Source: Clostridia bacterium (GTDB lineage Bacteria; Bacillota; Clostridia; Oscillospirales; CAG-382). From it: a DNA stretch of 64,000 bases. The DNA is taken from NCBI GenBank assembly GCA_017399965.1, contig JAFQAP010000011.1:62001-126000 (forward strand), given 5' to 3'. How positions within the stretch are numbered: the stretch's first letter is position 1; each line of letters begins with the position of its first letter. Under the pieces are notes generated by a model. The model did not search any database, was not told the origin of the DNA, and worked only from the letters and a program-made list of their open reading frames with translations. Positions 24,720 to 34,177 of the stretch are shown piece after piece. Made by a program: the position numbers and the translations under genes.

Positions 24720-25433
24720 TTAAAATAACATACGGAAAATATTAAAACTTCCGAAAATTTTAAAAAGATATGTGCTTTCGGGAGAAAAGCCTGCAAAAAT
24801 ACCGCCCAGCGCGTTTACGGGTAAAAGCAGCTGTACAAGCGAAACAAACACGCAAGCCTCGGCTATTGCCAGTACGATACCTGCGACGATCCCCAAAAAC
24901 GTGTTTGCCTGCTTTAAAACGGGAAGCTTTGTAAACTTATCCAAAAGGAATACAGCTACCGTTGCGAGGATATATACTGCAAGGAAAATCACTATAAAGG
25001 AACCAAAGGTGACGGCAGTTTTCAAAAGCACAGGCGAAACCTTGGAAGCAATGGATTCTTTTATTCCGTCGCTTTTTGTTTCTTTCCATTCCTCGATATC
25101 ATTTTGAATATCCCGGACATCCACTCCCAAAGAGGATAAAAGGGAAGTAAGCTTTCCCGTGCTTTCCTCTTCTTCGGCAACTTCTTCTTGCTCGTTTGCG
25201 GAAATGTTATCCAAAACGGTTATAACCGAACTGTGTATCTTATCTTGCCAGTTTTTACCGTTTTCAGTTTCCAAAACGTAGTTTCTTACGGGATTTACAA
25301 AGGAAAACGCTGCAATAAGCGCAACTACGAGAACAAGGGATTTAAGTGCCGTTTTTACAAATCCCTGCTTCCAACCCAAAATCACGTTAAAAGCAATGAT
25401 CGCGGCAATTATAAGATCAATAATAATATTCAT
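24720..25433 (-). CDS. CvpA-family membrane protein
   Basis: A 237-residue protein with four predicted membrane helices: about 2-20, 28-48, 118-148 and 160-190. The N-terminal IIDLIIAAIIAFNVILGWKQG-like opening is typical of CvpA/colicin V production proteins. A long charged, partly coiled segment (about 75-115) between helices two and three contains a Glu-rich EVAEEEES run. The ATG overlaps the stop of the DUF5711 gene (ATGA). The precise cellular role of CvpA proteins is not established. Confidence 0.85.
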   Translation of the reverse strand: MNIIIDLIIAAIIAFNVILGWKQGFVKTALKSLVLVVALIAAFSFVNPVRNYVLETENGKNWQDKIHSSVITVLDNISANEQEEVAEEEESTGKLTSLLSSLGVDVRDIQNDIEEWKETKSDGIKESIASKVSPVLLKTAVTFGSFIVIFLAVYILATVAVFLLDKFTKLPVLKQANTFLGIVAGIVLAIAEACVFVSLVQLLLPVNALGGIFAGFSPESTYLFKIFGSFNIFRMLF

Positions 25434-26698
25434 TCGCTGACCTCCGTAAGCGAAGCATCGTCGGGTTGAATTTCCGTTTCGTCAAGCGTCTGTGCGTTGT
25501 ATACCGTAACTCCCGAATATGTGAATACCAGCAGTTTATCATCGGATATCAGCATATCAACGCCGTCGGCATCGGTTTGTATATCGTATATCTTTTTATC
25601 TTCGTTAAAATCGTATACCGTAAGATTTCCTACGGAGAGCATATAAAGTCTGTTACCGTAAAGCAATACGTCATCGGGTCTGGAATTCGATTCGGTGCGG
25701 TATACGTTGTTTCCGGCGGAATCATATACCACCATTTCCTTGCTTTCTGAAAGTCCGGATTTATCAAAGGTAAGCATTACGTGGTTTCCGCCGAAATCAC
25801 AGTTAAGAAGAACTCCCGAAACCGCAACTTCCTTTTTTAAGGCGTTATCTCTGTCGTAAAAACGCAAGGCTTTGTCTGTAAGCACCATATATCCGCCGTC
25901 ATCGGTAAAATGACAGTTAAGAGGAAGCTCACCTACGTATCTGAAGGTCGCCAACGGCTCCTCCGCAGTGGTGCTGAACAAGGCAGCGGAACCGAGATAA
26001 TCTCCGTTTTCGCTGATATGGGAAAGCACCAACACCTTTTGTCCGCTTTTATCAAGCTGCATTGCGGTGGAATATTCGGTAGGGAAATAGTGGGAAAAGG
26101 TAAGGCGGTAGTTTGCATCGTAAACGAATACCGCGCTTCTGTAGTTCTTTGCGCCCGAAAGCACGGCATAGCTGCCGTTTTCCGCGGCGGAAACTCCAAG
26201 CACAGGGTATCCGAAGTTTTCGGAATAAACGTGGGAGAAGGAGTTGTAAACATCAAGCTGCTTTCCGCCCAGATCGTAAATTATCATATTCTTTCCCGCA
26301 GTAAGCAAAACGGGATTATCGTTTTTAACGGGCGTTCTTTGCAAAAGCTGTCCCGAAGTATCGTAAACGGTAAGCTGTGTTTTGCTCAGCACCGCAATAT
26401 CACCGCGGACAATGGCAAATCTGTTTGTAGGGTCGGAATCGAAGATTATTTCAGCGCCTACTTCGGCTTGCTCGGTTTGCTCAAAGGAAATGAATTTAAG
26501 CAAATACTTAAAATTTTCCGCCGTAAGCTCATCGGGAAAAAAGGTATATGCAAGCAGACAGAATATGATCAAGGCTATTATTGCCGAAAACATACCGATT
26601 TTTGCACGGTTTGCCAAACGGGTATAATATGCCTGCGCCGTGGGAGTCTGCTGTTTATTCTGTTTTCTTTTATCTTTAAAAATAGAAAAAGCGCTCAT
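25430..26698 (-). CDS. DUF5711-family membrane-anchored beta-propeller-like protein
   Basis: A 422-residue protein with a short basic cytosolic N-terminus, one membrane helix (about 34-55), and a large extracytoplasmic domain with repeated strands of the type AVLSKTQLTVYDTSG, IIYDLGGKQLDVYN and YGNRLYMLSVGNLTVYD. This pattern indicates a WD40-like or PQQ-like propeller and matches DUF5711. A GAGGTAAAG site precedes the ATG. It is placed between truA and cvpA. Function unknown. Confidence 0.82.
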   Translation of the reverse strand: MSAFSIFKDKRKQNKQQTPTAQAYYTRLANRAKIGMFSAIIALIIFCLLAYTFFPDELTAENFKYLLKFISFEQTEQAEVGAEIIFDSDPTNRFAIVRGDIAVLSKTQLTVYDTSGQLLQRTPVKNDNPVLLTAGKNMIIYDLGGKQLDVYNSFSHVYSENFGYPVLGVSAAENGSYAVLSGAKNYRSAVFVYDANYRLTFSHYFPTEYSTAMQLDKSGQKVLVLSHISENGDYLGSAALFSTTAEEPLATFRYVGELPLNCHFTDDGGYMVLTDKALRFYDRDNALKKEVAVSGVLLNCDFGGNHVMLTFDKSGLSESKEMVVYDSAGNNVYRTESNSRPDDVLLYGNRLYMLSVGNLTVYDFNEDKKIYDIQTDADGVDMLISDDKLLVFTYSGVTVYNAQTLDETEIQPDDASLTEVSE

Positions 26699-26700
26699 CT

Positions 26701-27432
26701 TTACCTCGTATAAACAAGCTTGTTCAAAAATAATCCTTTTGCAGGGGCGGTAATTCCGGCTTTGTTTCTGTCAAGAGCCGCAGTTACGGCGGGAATATCC
26801 GTACATTTATTACCGTAGGTAGCTTCAACCAGAGTTCCGGTCATTATTCTCACCATATTATATAAAAATCCGTCTGCCGCCACGTTTATTCTTATGTAAT
26901 CCCCGTCGCGGGCGACGTTCATATATTTAACGGTGCGCACGGTGTCGATTATCTTGCTTCCTGCGGACATATAGGATCTGAAATCCTTTTTGCCCACAAA
27001 GTGCTGTGCGAGAACTGCCATTTTTTCCGTATCCAAAGGACGCGGGCAATGCCACACTCTGTTATCAAATACGTTTTTTATTCTCGAATTCCATATTACG
27101 TATTCGTATTCCTTCTCTATACAGCTGTATCTGGGGTGAAAATCCTCGGGCACGGCTTTTGCTTTAAGGGCGGCAATATCGGAAGGGAGAATGGAATTGA
27201 GCGCAAGGGGCAGACCTGTTTCGGATATTTCGGCAACATCGGAAATGACACAAACGTATTCACGGGCGTGCACACCCGAATCGGTGCGGGAGCATCCCGT
27301 TACGTTGGGACGGATACCGAATACCTTTTCTGCGGCGTCCTGCACCGTCTGCTGTATGCTTACGGCGTTGTTCTGCACCTGCCAGCCGCAGTATGCTGTG
27401 CCGTCAAAGGCTAATGTTACGGCGTAATTCAC
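26701..27432 (-). CDS. truA: tRNA pseudouridine synthase A
   Basis: A 243-residue enzyme that makes pseudouridine at tRNA positions 38-40. The catalytic aspartate is D51 in GCSRTDSGVHAREYV, the TruA signature. The characteristic FDGTAYCGWQVQ (about 9-20), the HFVGKKDFRSYMSAG region and the C-terminal GFLYNMVRIMTGTLVE (about 189-204) are also present. It starts with a GTG overlapping the ecfT stop, as is usual in the ecfA-ecfA-ecfT-truA string of Firmicutes. Confidence 0.96.
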   Translation of the reverse strand: MNYAVTLAFDGTAYCGWQVQNNAVSIQQTVQDAAEKVFGIRPNVTGCSRTDSGVHAREYVCVISDVAEISETGLPLALNSILPSDIAALKAKAVPEDFHPRYSCIEKEYEYVIWNSRIKNVFDNRVWHCPRPLDTEKMAVLAQHFVGKKDFRSYMSAGSKIIDTVRTVKYMNVARDGDYIRINVAADGFLYNMVRIMTGTLVEATYGNKCTDIPAVTAALDRNKAGITAPAKGLFLNKLVYTR

Positions 27433-28244
27433 AGAGGTATCACCACCTGATTAAGGAAAAATATGCCGATACAGGCAATAATGGACATTCCAAGAAAAAT
27501 ATAGTCTGCAGGGCGGGTTTTTATAACCTTCATTCTGGTTTTTCCCACTCCGCTTCTGTAACAGCGGCATTCCATCGCCTCCGCCAGTTCAAAAGCGCGT
27601 CTGTATGCGGAAACGAACAAGGGAACAAGCACGGGAATAAGTGCTTTGGCTCTTGCAAATACGTTGCCCGATTCGAAATCCGCGCCTCTTGCCTTTTGTG
27701 CGGAAATAATTTTATCCGTTTCTTCAATAAGAGTGGGTATAAATCTTAAAGCAATAGACATCATCATAGCGAAATCGTGAACGGGAACGCCTATTTTCTT
27801 TAACGGCATAAGCAGCCGTTCAATTCCGTCTGTAAGGTCGAGAGGGGAAGTGGTGTAGGTAAGCAGTACGCTGGTGCCTGTCACAAGGCTGGTAAGGCGG
27901 ATCACCATTTTCACCGCATTCTCAATACCTTCGCGGTATATTTTTATAAACTTCCATTGCCAGAGTATGTTGTCACCGTTGGCAAAAAACAGGTTTATTA
28001 CCGCGGTGAACAGCAAAACGAACAACAGCGGCTTTAAGGATTTTAATACCGTTTTTAAAGGGATCTCGGATATTATAACAAGCAATCCCGTAGCTATAAC
28101 CACAAAGCCGAAAGCAAAAGCAGTCTTTGCGCACAGCACGAAAACCAGATATACCACAAGCATAAGTATCTTTATGCGGGCATCCGTGCGGTGCAAAATG
28201 GAATCTCCCGGGAAAAACTGTCCCAGGGTTATATCTTTAAGCAT
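27429..28244 (-). CDS. ecfT: Energy-coupling factor transporter transmembrane protein EcfT
   Basis: A 271-residue membrane protein of the ECF vitamin-transport module. It has five or six hydrophobic segments and the two coupling helices with the Ala-Arg-Gly motif: SAQKARGADFESG (about 186-198), and ELAEAMECRCYR (about 222-233). It links the two ATPases to exchangeable substrate-binding S components, which lie elsewhere in the genome. It overlaps ecfA2 by 8 bp. Confidence 0.93.
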   Translation of the reverse strand: MLKDITLGQFFPGDSILHRTDARIKILMLVVYLVFVLCAKTAFAFGFVVIATGLLVIISEIPLKTVLKSLKPLLFVLLFTAVINLFFANGDNILWQWKFIKIYREGIENAVKMVIRLTSLVTGTSVLLTYTTSPLDLTDGIERLLMPLKKIGVPVHDFAMMMSIALRFIPTLIEETDKIISAQKARGADFESGNVFARAKALIPVLVPLFVSAYRRAFELAEAMECRCYRSGVGKTRMKVIKTRPADYIFLGMSIIACIGIFFLNQVVIPL

Positions 28245-29091
28245 TGGCTATTCCTTTTTCTCTTAATAATTTTTCTCCGAACTTTACGGTATAAACGTCA
28301 TCCCTTTGGGAAAGACCTCTTTTTTTCAGCTCGTGAAACAGTCTTGTTATCTGAGGCAGATCCAAGGAAGAGTTTGCCAAGGATTCGATATCGGAAAAAA
28401 TCTCCTCAACGCTTCCGTAAGAAAACACCTTTCCTTCTTTGAGCACCAATATCATATCGGAATACTTTGCAACGTCCTCCATACTGTGGGAAATAAGCAC
28501 CACAGTGCCTTCGGTTTCGTTTTTATAATTAATAATTCCGCCCAGAATATCGGTTTTTCCCACAGGGTCAAGTCCTGCGGCAGGTTCATCAAGAACAAGA
28601 TATTCCGGACGCATAGCCATAACTCCCGCAATGGCAACTCTCCGCTTTTGTCCGCCGGAAAGCTCAAAGGGGGAACGGCTGAGCGAATCTTCGGGGATAC
28701 CGCACAGCTTTGCAGCTTCCGCAACCCGCAAAGCTATTTCGTTTTCGTCAAGCCCCATATTCTTGGGTCCGAATGAAATATCCTTGCCCACGGTCTCCTC
28801 AAAAAGCTGGTATTCCGGATACTGGAATGCAAGCCCCACCTTAAAACGGATCTTGGATATCTCCTTGGGTTTTTCCCATATGTCCTTACCGTCAAGATAT
28901 ATCTTACCCGATGTAGGCCTGTTAAGTCCGTTAAGAAGCTGTGCGAGGGTGGATTTACCGCTTCCCGTATGACCGATTATTCCCGTTATCTTCCCTTTGG
29001 GGAATTCTATATTTATGTTGTCTAAAGCGACCTTGCGGAAGGGAGTGCCCTCTCCGTAGACCACCGATACGTTTTCAAGTTTTAAAGACAT
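28237..29091 (-). CDS. ecfA2: Energy-coupling factor ATPase EcfA2
   Basis: A 284-residue ABC ATPase. Walker A is GHTGSGKSTLAQ (about 40-51), the signature is LSGGQKRRVAIAGVMA (about 144-159), Walker B is YLVLDEPAAGLDP (about 164-176), and the switch histidine is in VVLISHSMED. It forms a heterodimer with EcfA1 that powers vitamin or metal uptake. The ATG lies inside the end of ecfA1. Confidence 0.95.
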   Translation of the reverse strand: MSLKLENVSVVYGEGTPFRKVALDNINIEFPKGKITGIIGHTGSGKSTLAQLLNGLNRPTSGKIYLDGKDIWEKPKEISKIRFKVGLAFQYPEYQLFEETVGKDISFGPKNMGLDENEIALRVAEAAKLCGIPEDSLSRSPFELSGGQKRRVAIAGVMAMRPEYLVLDEPAAGLDPVGKTDILGGIINYKNETEGTVVLISHSMEDVAKYSDMILVLKEGKVFSYGSVEEIFSDIESLANSSLDLPQITRLFHELKKRGLSQRDDVYTVKFGEKLLREKGIANA

Positions 29092-29903
29092 TTCTTTTTA
29101 ATTTCCTTTTCGATAACGTCTGCGGCTTCCATTGCGTGTAAAGCGGCGGGGAGTCCCAGATCGTACAAAAGCTCGGTTACCTGAGGCACTGCAAGAGAAA
29201 GCTTTCTCAGCTCGTCAACTCTTGCGAATATATCGCGGGGGGTACCGTCCATAGCCACTTCGCCCTTGTTCATCACTACGATACGGTCTGCCATAGCAGC
29301 CTCATTCATATGGTGGGTAACTGTAATAACCGTGATACCTCTGTCGTTAAGCTTACGCATGGTATCGGATATTTCCCGTCTTCCCGCAGGGTCGAGCATT
29401 GCGGTTGCTTCGTCAAAAACTATACATTGAGGATTCATTGCAAGAATGCCCGCAATGGCAATTCTCTGCTTTTGTCCGCCGGAAAGCTTATATGTGGAAT
29501 GTAATGCATATTCCGTCATTCCTACCGCGGCAAGAGCTTCGTCCACCGCTTTGCGTATCATGGCGGGCTCCACGCCCAGGTTTTCGGGGGCAAATGCAAC
29601 GTCTTCCTCCACTACCGAAGAAACTATCTGGTTATCCGGGTTTTGAAAAACCATTCCGCACTTTTCCCGTATGGGGGCTTGGTTGTCCTCGTCGGCTGTG
29701 TCCATTCCGTCTATCAGCACTTTCCCGCCGGTAGGAGTGAATATACCGCACAAAAGCTTTGCCAGCGTGGATTTTCCGCTTCCGTTGTGACCTATAATTG
29801 CGGTATAACTGCCTTTTTCAAAGGAAAGGGATACCTCTTTTACCGCGGGAACAAGATTTCCCTCGTAGGTATAGGTCAATTTATCTGCTTTTATAAACGC
29901 CAT
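29082..29903 (-). CDS. ecfA1: Energy-coupling factor ATPase EcfA1
   Basis: A 273-residue ABC ATPase partner of EcfA2. The chosen ATG at 29903 follows GAGG at a good distance; an in-frame ATG 18 bp upstream would overlap the methyltransferase stop. Walker A is GHNGSGKSTLAKLL (about 36-49), the signature is LSGGQKQRIAIAGILA, and Walker B is CIVFDEATAMLDP. Together with ecfA2 and ecfT it makes a complete ECF energising module. Confidence 0.95.
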   Translation of the reverse strand: MAFIKADKLTYTYEGNLVPAVKEVSLSFEKGSYTAIIGHNGSGKSTLAKLLCGIFTPTGGKVLIDGMDTADEDNQAPIREKCGMVFQNPDNQIVSSVVEEDVAFAPENLGVEPAMIRKAVDEALAAVGMTEYALHSTYKLSGGQKQRIAIAGILAMNPQCIVFDEATAMLDPAGRREISDTMRKLNDRGITVITVTHHMNEAAMADRIVVMNKGEVAMDGTPRDIFARVDELRKLSLAVPQVTELLYDLGLPAALHAMEAADVIEKEIKKKCL

Positions 29904-29905
29904 AT

Positions 29906-30766
29906 CTACCTCGCCGTCCATCTGCTTGCGGCGCCGCAGGGGAGATACATTCCGCTCGCCTCCACGGGCAGACCGATCTCATCGCTTTCCACTTTTCCTC
30001 CGAACTTTTCGCACAGGTGTCTGCCCAGAATATATCCGCAGGTGGAAGCGGACAGGCCCGTGGTATAAGAATTTAGCAAAACAAACAGAGGATCATCGGA
30101 AATAACGCCGGTAATAAGTCCGATAAGGTTATCCAAAGATTGCTCAAGCATCCATCTTTCTCCCTTGGGACCTCTGCCGAAGGAGGGAGGGTCCAGAATA
30201 ACGGCATCGTATCTGTTGCCCCTTTTTATCTCTCTTTCGACAAACTTTACGCAGTCGTCAACTATATATCTTATTCCGTCTGCGGGCACGCCGGAAAGGG
30301 CTGCGTTTTGCTTTGCTTTAAGCACCATTCCCTTTGATGCGTCAACGTGGCAGACAAATGCGCCCGCTTTTGCGGCGGCAACGCTTGCGCCTCCCGTATA
30401 TGCAAACAGATTAAGCAGCTTAATTTTTCTGCCGGAGTTTTTAATAAGTGGCGCAAACCAATCCCAGTTTGCCGCCTGCTCGGGAAAAAGTCCGGTGTGT
30501 TTGAATCCCATAGGGGACAGCACAAAGGTCATATCTCCGTAAGAAATATTCCATTCTTCGGGGATATCCTTTTTTATCCAGCTTCCTCCGCCTCCCTCGC
30601 GGCGGTAAACACCGTCCGCCTTTTTCCAGAGAGGGCTTTTTTTCGCACCGTTCCAGATAACCTGAGGGTCGGGACGTATCAGCAAATGTCCGCTCCAGCT
30701 TTCAAGTCTTTCTCCGTCGGATGCATCTATAAGTCGGTATTCCTTCCAACCGTCTGCAGTAAACAT
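29906..30766 (-). CDS. Class I SAM-dependent methyltransferase (RlmI/RlmK-like)
   Basis: A 286-residue protein with the Rossmann SAM motif LLNLFAYTGGASVAAAKAGA (about 116-135), followed by VDASKGMVLKAKQNA (about 140-154), and the catalytic-type VILDPPSFGRGPKGE (about 191-205). This matches the PF10672 branch related to RlmI, which methylates 23S rRNA cytosine, but the N-terminal PUA part is missing or divergent. It lies between ruvB and ecfA1 in the operon. Substrate is inferred to be RNA. Confidence 0.82.
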   Translation of the reverse strand: MFTADGWKEYRLIDASDGERLESWSGHLLIRPDPQVIWNGAKKSPLWKKADGVYRREGGGGSWIKKDIPEEWNISYGDMTFVLSPMGFKHTGLFPEQAANWDWFAPLIKNSGRKIKLLNLFAYTGGASVAAAKAGAFVCHVDASKGMVLKAKQNAALSGVPADGIRYIVDDCVKFVEREIKRGNRYDAVILDPPSFGRGPKGERWMLEQSLDNLIGLITGVISDDPLFVLLNSYTTGLSASTCGYILGRHLCEKFGGKVESDEIGLPVEASGMYLPCGAASRWTAR

Positions 30767-30770
30767 ATTT

Positions 30771-31847
30771 TTACTCCATTAATAATTGTTGTGTGTCTTT
30801 TACTCCGGGAAGAGGCAATCCCAAATGCTCGTAAGCCGCAGGAGTGGCGCATCTTCCTCGTGGCGTTCTGTTAATAAAGCCAAGTTGCATAAGATAAGGC
30901 TCGTATACGTCTTCAAGGGTAATGGATTCTTCGCCGATAACGGCGGAAAGAGTTTCCAAACCCACGGGACCGCCGCCGAAGTTTTTAATTATGGCGGTGA
31001 GCATACGTCTGTCCACCGAATCCAGCCCCAAAGAATCAACGTCAAGGGCGGAAAGGGCAATATCAGCGATCTCTTTATCTATAGTGCCGTTGCCTTTTAC
31101 CTCGGCAAAGTCACGCACACGCTTTAAAAATCTGTTTGCGAGTCTGGGTGTGCCTCTTGATCTTCTGGCGATCTCGTATGCGCCTTCTTCGGTTATGGGT
31201 GTGCCCAGAATTCCCGCAGAACGCATTACTATGCTTGCAAGCTCATCGGGCGTATAAAGCTCCAGACGGAACAGCATTCCGAATCTGTCACGCAAAGGGC
31301 CGGTAAGCTGACCTGCTCTCGTAGTCGCGCCGATAAGAGTGAAGGGATGTAAAGGAATACGTATTGATCTGGCAGAGGGACCTTTGCCCATCATAAGATC
31401 AAGCACGTAATCCTCCATAGCGGGGTAAAGCACTTCCTCTATGGAGCGGGACAGACGGTGTATTTCGTCTATAAACAGAATGTCTTTTCTTCCCAATGTG
31501 ATAAGTATAGCCGCCAGATCGCCCGGCTTTTCTATAGCGGGACCGGAAGTGACTTTTATATTAACGCCCAATTCTGCGGCGATTATTGTTGCAAGGGTGG
31601 TTTTTCCCAAACCGGGAGGGCCGTGGAGAAGCACGTGGTCAAGATTATCGTCTCTTGCCTTTGCGGCTTTCATAAATACGGATAAGTTTTCCTTTACCGT
31701 TTCCTGTCCTACGTATTCTTCCAGAGTTTTGGGGCGCAGGGAATTTTCGTTATCTCTGTCCTCCGGTACCTCGTTTGTGGCGGTAAGACGGTTTTCAATA
31801 TCCAAAGCGGCGCCGGTATGGAAATTGTCGGATTGATTTATGGGCAT
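30771..31847 (-). CDS. ruvB: Holliday junction branch migration helicase RuvB
   Basis: A 358-residue AAA+ motor that drives branch migration with RuvA. Walker [13 protein letters not shown] (about 75-86), Walker [12 protein letters not shown] (about 123-133), the [20 protein letters not shown] sensor/arginine-finger region, and the C-terminal winged helix ([19 protein letters not shown]) are all present. The first 22 residues are an extra N-terminal segment. It follows ruvA by 10 bp. Confidence 0.97.
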   Translation of the reverse strand: MPINQSDNFHTGAALDIENRLTATNEVPEDRDNENSLRPKTLEEYVGQETVKENLSVFMKAAKARDDNLDHVLLHGPPGLGKTTLATIIAAELGVNIKVTSGPAIEKPGDLAAILITLGRKDILFIDEIHRLSRSIEEVLYPAMEDYVLDLMMGKGPSARSIRIPLHPFTLIGATTRAGQLTGPLRDRFGMLFRLELYTPDELASIVMRSAGILGTPITEEGAYEIARRSRGTPRLANRFLKRVRDFAEVKGNGTIDKEIADIALSALDVDSLGLDSVDRRMLTAIIKNFGGGPVGLETLSAVIGEESITLEDVYEPYLMQLGFINRTPRGRCATPAAYEHLGLPLPGVKDTQQLLME

Positions 31848-31857
31848 ATCGTACCTC

Positions 31858-32457
31858 TTACATTGAAGCTAATTTTTTGAGCGCTTCGCCGATTATGGTC
31901 TCAAGGGGAAGAGTGGGGTCAATACCCTTAAGTGCGGCAACAGCTTGTGCTCTGGTATATCCAAGTACGGCAAGTGTATCCACCGCATCGCTTCCTCCTC
32001 CGGATGCAGCGGTAACGAAAGAGCTTTCTGCAGGGGAAGAGGAAACTATCTCTCCGCTTATCTTGTCTTTAAGCTCAAGTATTATCTTTTGCGCCGTTTT
32101 AAGTCCCACACCGGGAGTTTTTGAAAGTGTCTTTGCATCTCCGCTTGCTATTACGGATGCCAGCCCGTCTGCGGTAAAGGTGGAAAGCACGTTTATCGCC
32201 GCTTTGGGACCTACGCCTGAAACGGTTATCAGATGCTTGAAAGCGGAAAGCTCGTCTTCCGTTCCGAACCCGTAAAGCTCCACCGCATCCTCGCGGACAG
32301 CCATATAGGTAAACAGCATAGCCGTCTTTCCGTAGAGAGGGGAAAGATATGCAAATGTGTTTTTGGAAACGGTCAATTTATATCCCACGCCGCCTGCGTC
32401 GATAACGGCAAAATCGGGAAACAAAAACTGCAGATTGCCTTTAAGATAATAAAACAT
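31858..32457 (-). CDS. ruvA: Holliday junction branch migration protein RuvA
   Basis: A 199-residue protein. Domain I is an OB-fold ([28 protein letters not shown]). Domain II has two helix-hairpin-helix motifs, [16 protein letters not shown] (about 73-88) and [20 protein letters not shown] (about 109-128). Domain III, which touches RuvB, is at about 153-199. It starts 3 bp after the ruvC stop. Confidence 0.96.
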   Translation of the reverse strand: MFYYLKGNLQFLFPDFAVIDAGGVGYKLTVSKNTFAYLSPLYGKTAMLFTYMAVREDAVELYGFGTEDELSAFKHLITVSGVGPKAAINVLSTFTADGLASVIASGDAKTLSKTPGVGLKTAQKIILELKDKISGEIVSSSPAESSFVTAASGGGSDAVDTLAVLGYTRAQAVAALKGIDPTLPLETIIGEALKKLASM

Positions 32458-32460
32458 ATA

Positions 32461-32946
32461 CTAAACTCCAATTTTATGCATATTGCAGGTGCCGTGGCAT
32501 ATTGCCGCAGCCAGTGCGTCCGCCGCGTCGTCGGGTTTGGGGGTCCTGTCCAGCTTAAGCAGCATTTTTACCATATACTGAACCTGCTGTTTTTCCGCCC
32601 TGCCGTATCCCACCACAGATTGCTTTATCTGAAGGGGCGTGTATTCAAAGGTGTTTATCCCTTTGTTTTCCGCCGCAAGCAGCATAACTCCTCTCGCCTG
32701 GCAAACGTCCACCGCCGTGCGCTGGTTGGTATTGAAGAACAGTTCTTCAATCGCCATGCAATCGGGCTTGTAGGTGTCAATGAGCTGGCACATGCAATCG
32801 TAAATTTCTTTAAGCCTTTTTTCTATAAGGGTGTGGGGGGGAGTGGTTATTGCTCCGTAGGAAACAGGCGTAAAAACACCGTTTTCACACCGTACGATAC
32901 CGTAGCCCACCGTGGCGAAACCGGGGTCGATTCCCAATACTACCAT
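32461..32946 (-). CDS. ruvC: Crossover junction endodeoxyribonuclease RuvC
   Basis: A 161-residue resolvase with an RNase H-like fold. The ATG at 32946 is chosen because GGAGG lies 6 bp upstream. LGIDPGFATVGYG (about 4-16) carries the first catalytic Asp, AIEELFF holds the Glu (about 67), and DAADALAAAICH provides the C-terminal Asp residues. It heads the long minus-strand operon behind a consensus promoter. It ends with TAG, useful evidence that TAG is a normal stop here. Confidence 0.96.
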   Translation of the reverse strand: MVVLGIDPGFATVGYGIVRCENGVFTPVSYGAITTPPHTLIEKRLKEIYDCMCQLIDTYKPDCMAIEELFFNTNQRTAVDVCQARGVMLLAAENKGINTFEYTPLQIKQSVVGYGRAEKQQVQYMVKMLLKLDRTPKPDDAADALAAAICHGTCNMHKIGV

Positions 32947-32979
32947 AACCTTCCTCCAAACCAAAAATATAATCAGTAT

Positions 32980-33008
32980 ATTATATCATCAAAAGGCGTT
33001 TTAGTCAA
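32980..33008 (-). promoter_or_regulatory. Strong predicted sigma-A promoter of the ruvC-to-thrS operon
   Basis: On the minus strand TTGACT (33008-33003), a 17-bp spacer and TATAAT (32985-32980) precede ruvC by about 34 bp. All 17 minus-strand genes down to 15749 are separated by 40 bp or less, so they could share this promoter. Confidence 0.88.
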
Positions 33009-33055
33009 CGAATCGGGGCAAAATAAATTATTTTTTTCTTTATTAATAAAAATGC

Positions 33056-33084
33056 TTGCTTTTTTTGCTGTTTTGTTTTATTAT
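33056..33084 (+). promoter_or_regulatory. Predicted promoter of acpP
   Basis: TTGCTT (33056-33061), a 17-bp spacer and TATTAT (33079-33084) lie about 48 bp before acpP, divergent from the ruvC promoter. Confidence 0.6.
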
Positions 33085-33131
33085 AACGTTGCGGTATATC
33101 TTTATCGTACGAATTTCAGGAGGTCATTAAA

Positions 33132-33362
33132 ATGGATTTAATCGAAAAGGTAAAAGGCATCGTCGCCGCACAGCTTCGTTTGGAGCCTCAGGATATCGCG
33201 GATGATGCATCTCTAATTGAGGATCTCGGTGCGGATTCGTTGGATCTTGTAGATATCATAATGGTGTTTGAAAGTGAGTTTAATACAACTGTGCCCGAAG
33301 AGGATTTTTCCGATCTTCGCACCATTAAGGATCTGGCAGAATACATAAACTCACGCATTTAA
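33132..33362 (+). CDS. acpP: Acyl carrier protein
   Basis: A 76-residue acidic four-helix carrier of fatty acid synthesis. The phosphopantetheine site is Ser36 in LGADSLDLVDI. Length and charge are normal, and AGGAGGT precedes the ATG. The gene stands alone, apart from other fatty-acid genes, behind its own promoter. Confidence 0.96.
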   Translation: MDLIEKVKGIVAAQLRLEPQDIADDASLIEDLGADSLDLVDIIMVFESEFNTTVPEEDFSDLRTIKDLAEYINSRI

Positions 33363-33379
33363 TCCCACATACGAAAACG

Positions 33380-33406
33380 GCAGACTTTTCTTTTTTAAAA
33401 GTCTGC
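33380..33406 (+). terminator. Possible terminator after acpP
   Basis: GCAGACTTTT (33380-33389) and AAAAGTCTGC (33397-33406) form a 10-bp stem with a T-rich loop. The 3' T tract is weak, so confidence is moderate. Confidence 0.55.
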
Positions 33407-33443
33407 TGTATTTGTGTATGCAGGTTGTTTAAAGGAGTAAAAG

Positions 33444-34097
33444 ATGAGATACGACGCAGTGTTTTTCGATCTGGACGGTACCCTTCTGGATACGCTGGGG
33501 GACCTTTCGTCAGCGGTGAACAGCGTGCTTGAAAAAAGAGGCTTTCCCACTCGCACAAAAGAGGAGATAAGGTCGTTTATCGGAGACGGGTTCGGTATGC
33601 TGATACGCCGCGCCTGTCCGCCTTACGCAGAGGAAAAGGATCTTGAAACCGCATATGACGATTTTTCGGAATATTACTCTGCTCATATTGCGGATACCAC
33701 CCGGCCTTACGAAGGAATAACAGAACTGGTGAAGCGTCTTTCTGAAGAGGGGATCAAGATGGCTGTGGTTTCAAATAAGCGCGATGCCGCCGTTAAATAT
33801 CTGGTAGACCGTTTCTTTGGCGGATACATTGAGATCGCTTTGGGAGAAAGGGGAGGGGATACCCGCAAGCCTTCTCCCGTTTTGTGTTTCGAAGCGGCGG
33901 AAAAGGCAGGCGTTTTGCGTGAAAAAACGCTTTATATAGGCGATTCTCCTTCGGATATAACCACTGCCCGCAACGCAGGTATGATTCCCGTTGCGGTCAC
34001 TTGGGGTTTCCGCACGAAAGAAGAACTTTTAAAGGGCGGACAAGTGCTTGTTGCGGAAAACGCAAAGCAGCTTGAAGAGATAATTTTCGGAAGATAA
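33444..34097 (+). CDS. HAD-superfamily phosphatase, phosphoglycolate phosphatase-like
   Basis: A 217-residue HAD subfamily IA hydrolase. Motif I is FDLDGTLLDT with nucleophile Asp9 and Asp11, motif II VVSNKR (about 103-108), the lysine is in TRKPSPV (about 139-145), and motif IV is YIGDSPSDITTA (about 162-173). The helical cap lies between motifs I and II. This set is typical of Gph-type enzymes, although substrate assignment in the group is unreliable. An AAAGGAG site precedes the ATG. Confidence 0.88.
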   Translation: MRYDAVFFDLDGTLLDTLGDLSSAVNSVLEKRGFPTRTKEEIRSFIGDGFGMLIRRACPPYAEEKDLETAYDDFSEYYSAHIADTTRPYEGITELVKRLSEEGIKMAVVSNKRDAAVKYLVDRFFGGYIEIALGERGGDTRKPSPVLCFEAAEKAGVLREKTLYIGDSPSDITTARNAGMIPVAVTWGFRTKEELLKGGQVLVAENAKQLEEIIFGR

Positions 34098-34112
34098 TTT
34101 TTACAAATATCG

Positions 34113-34141
34113 TTGCAATTTTTAAACTAATATGTTATTAT
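34113..34141 (+). promoter_or_regulatory. Predicted promoter of nagA and the sugar kinase
   Basis: TTGCAA (34113-34118), a 17-bp spacer and TATTAT (34136-34141) lie about 36 bp before nagA. No clear repressor operator was seen. Confidence 0.65.
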
Positions 34142-34177
34142 AACTTCAAATGACAAAAAATGGAGGATATGTGCTTT

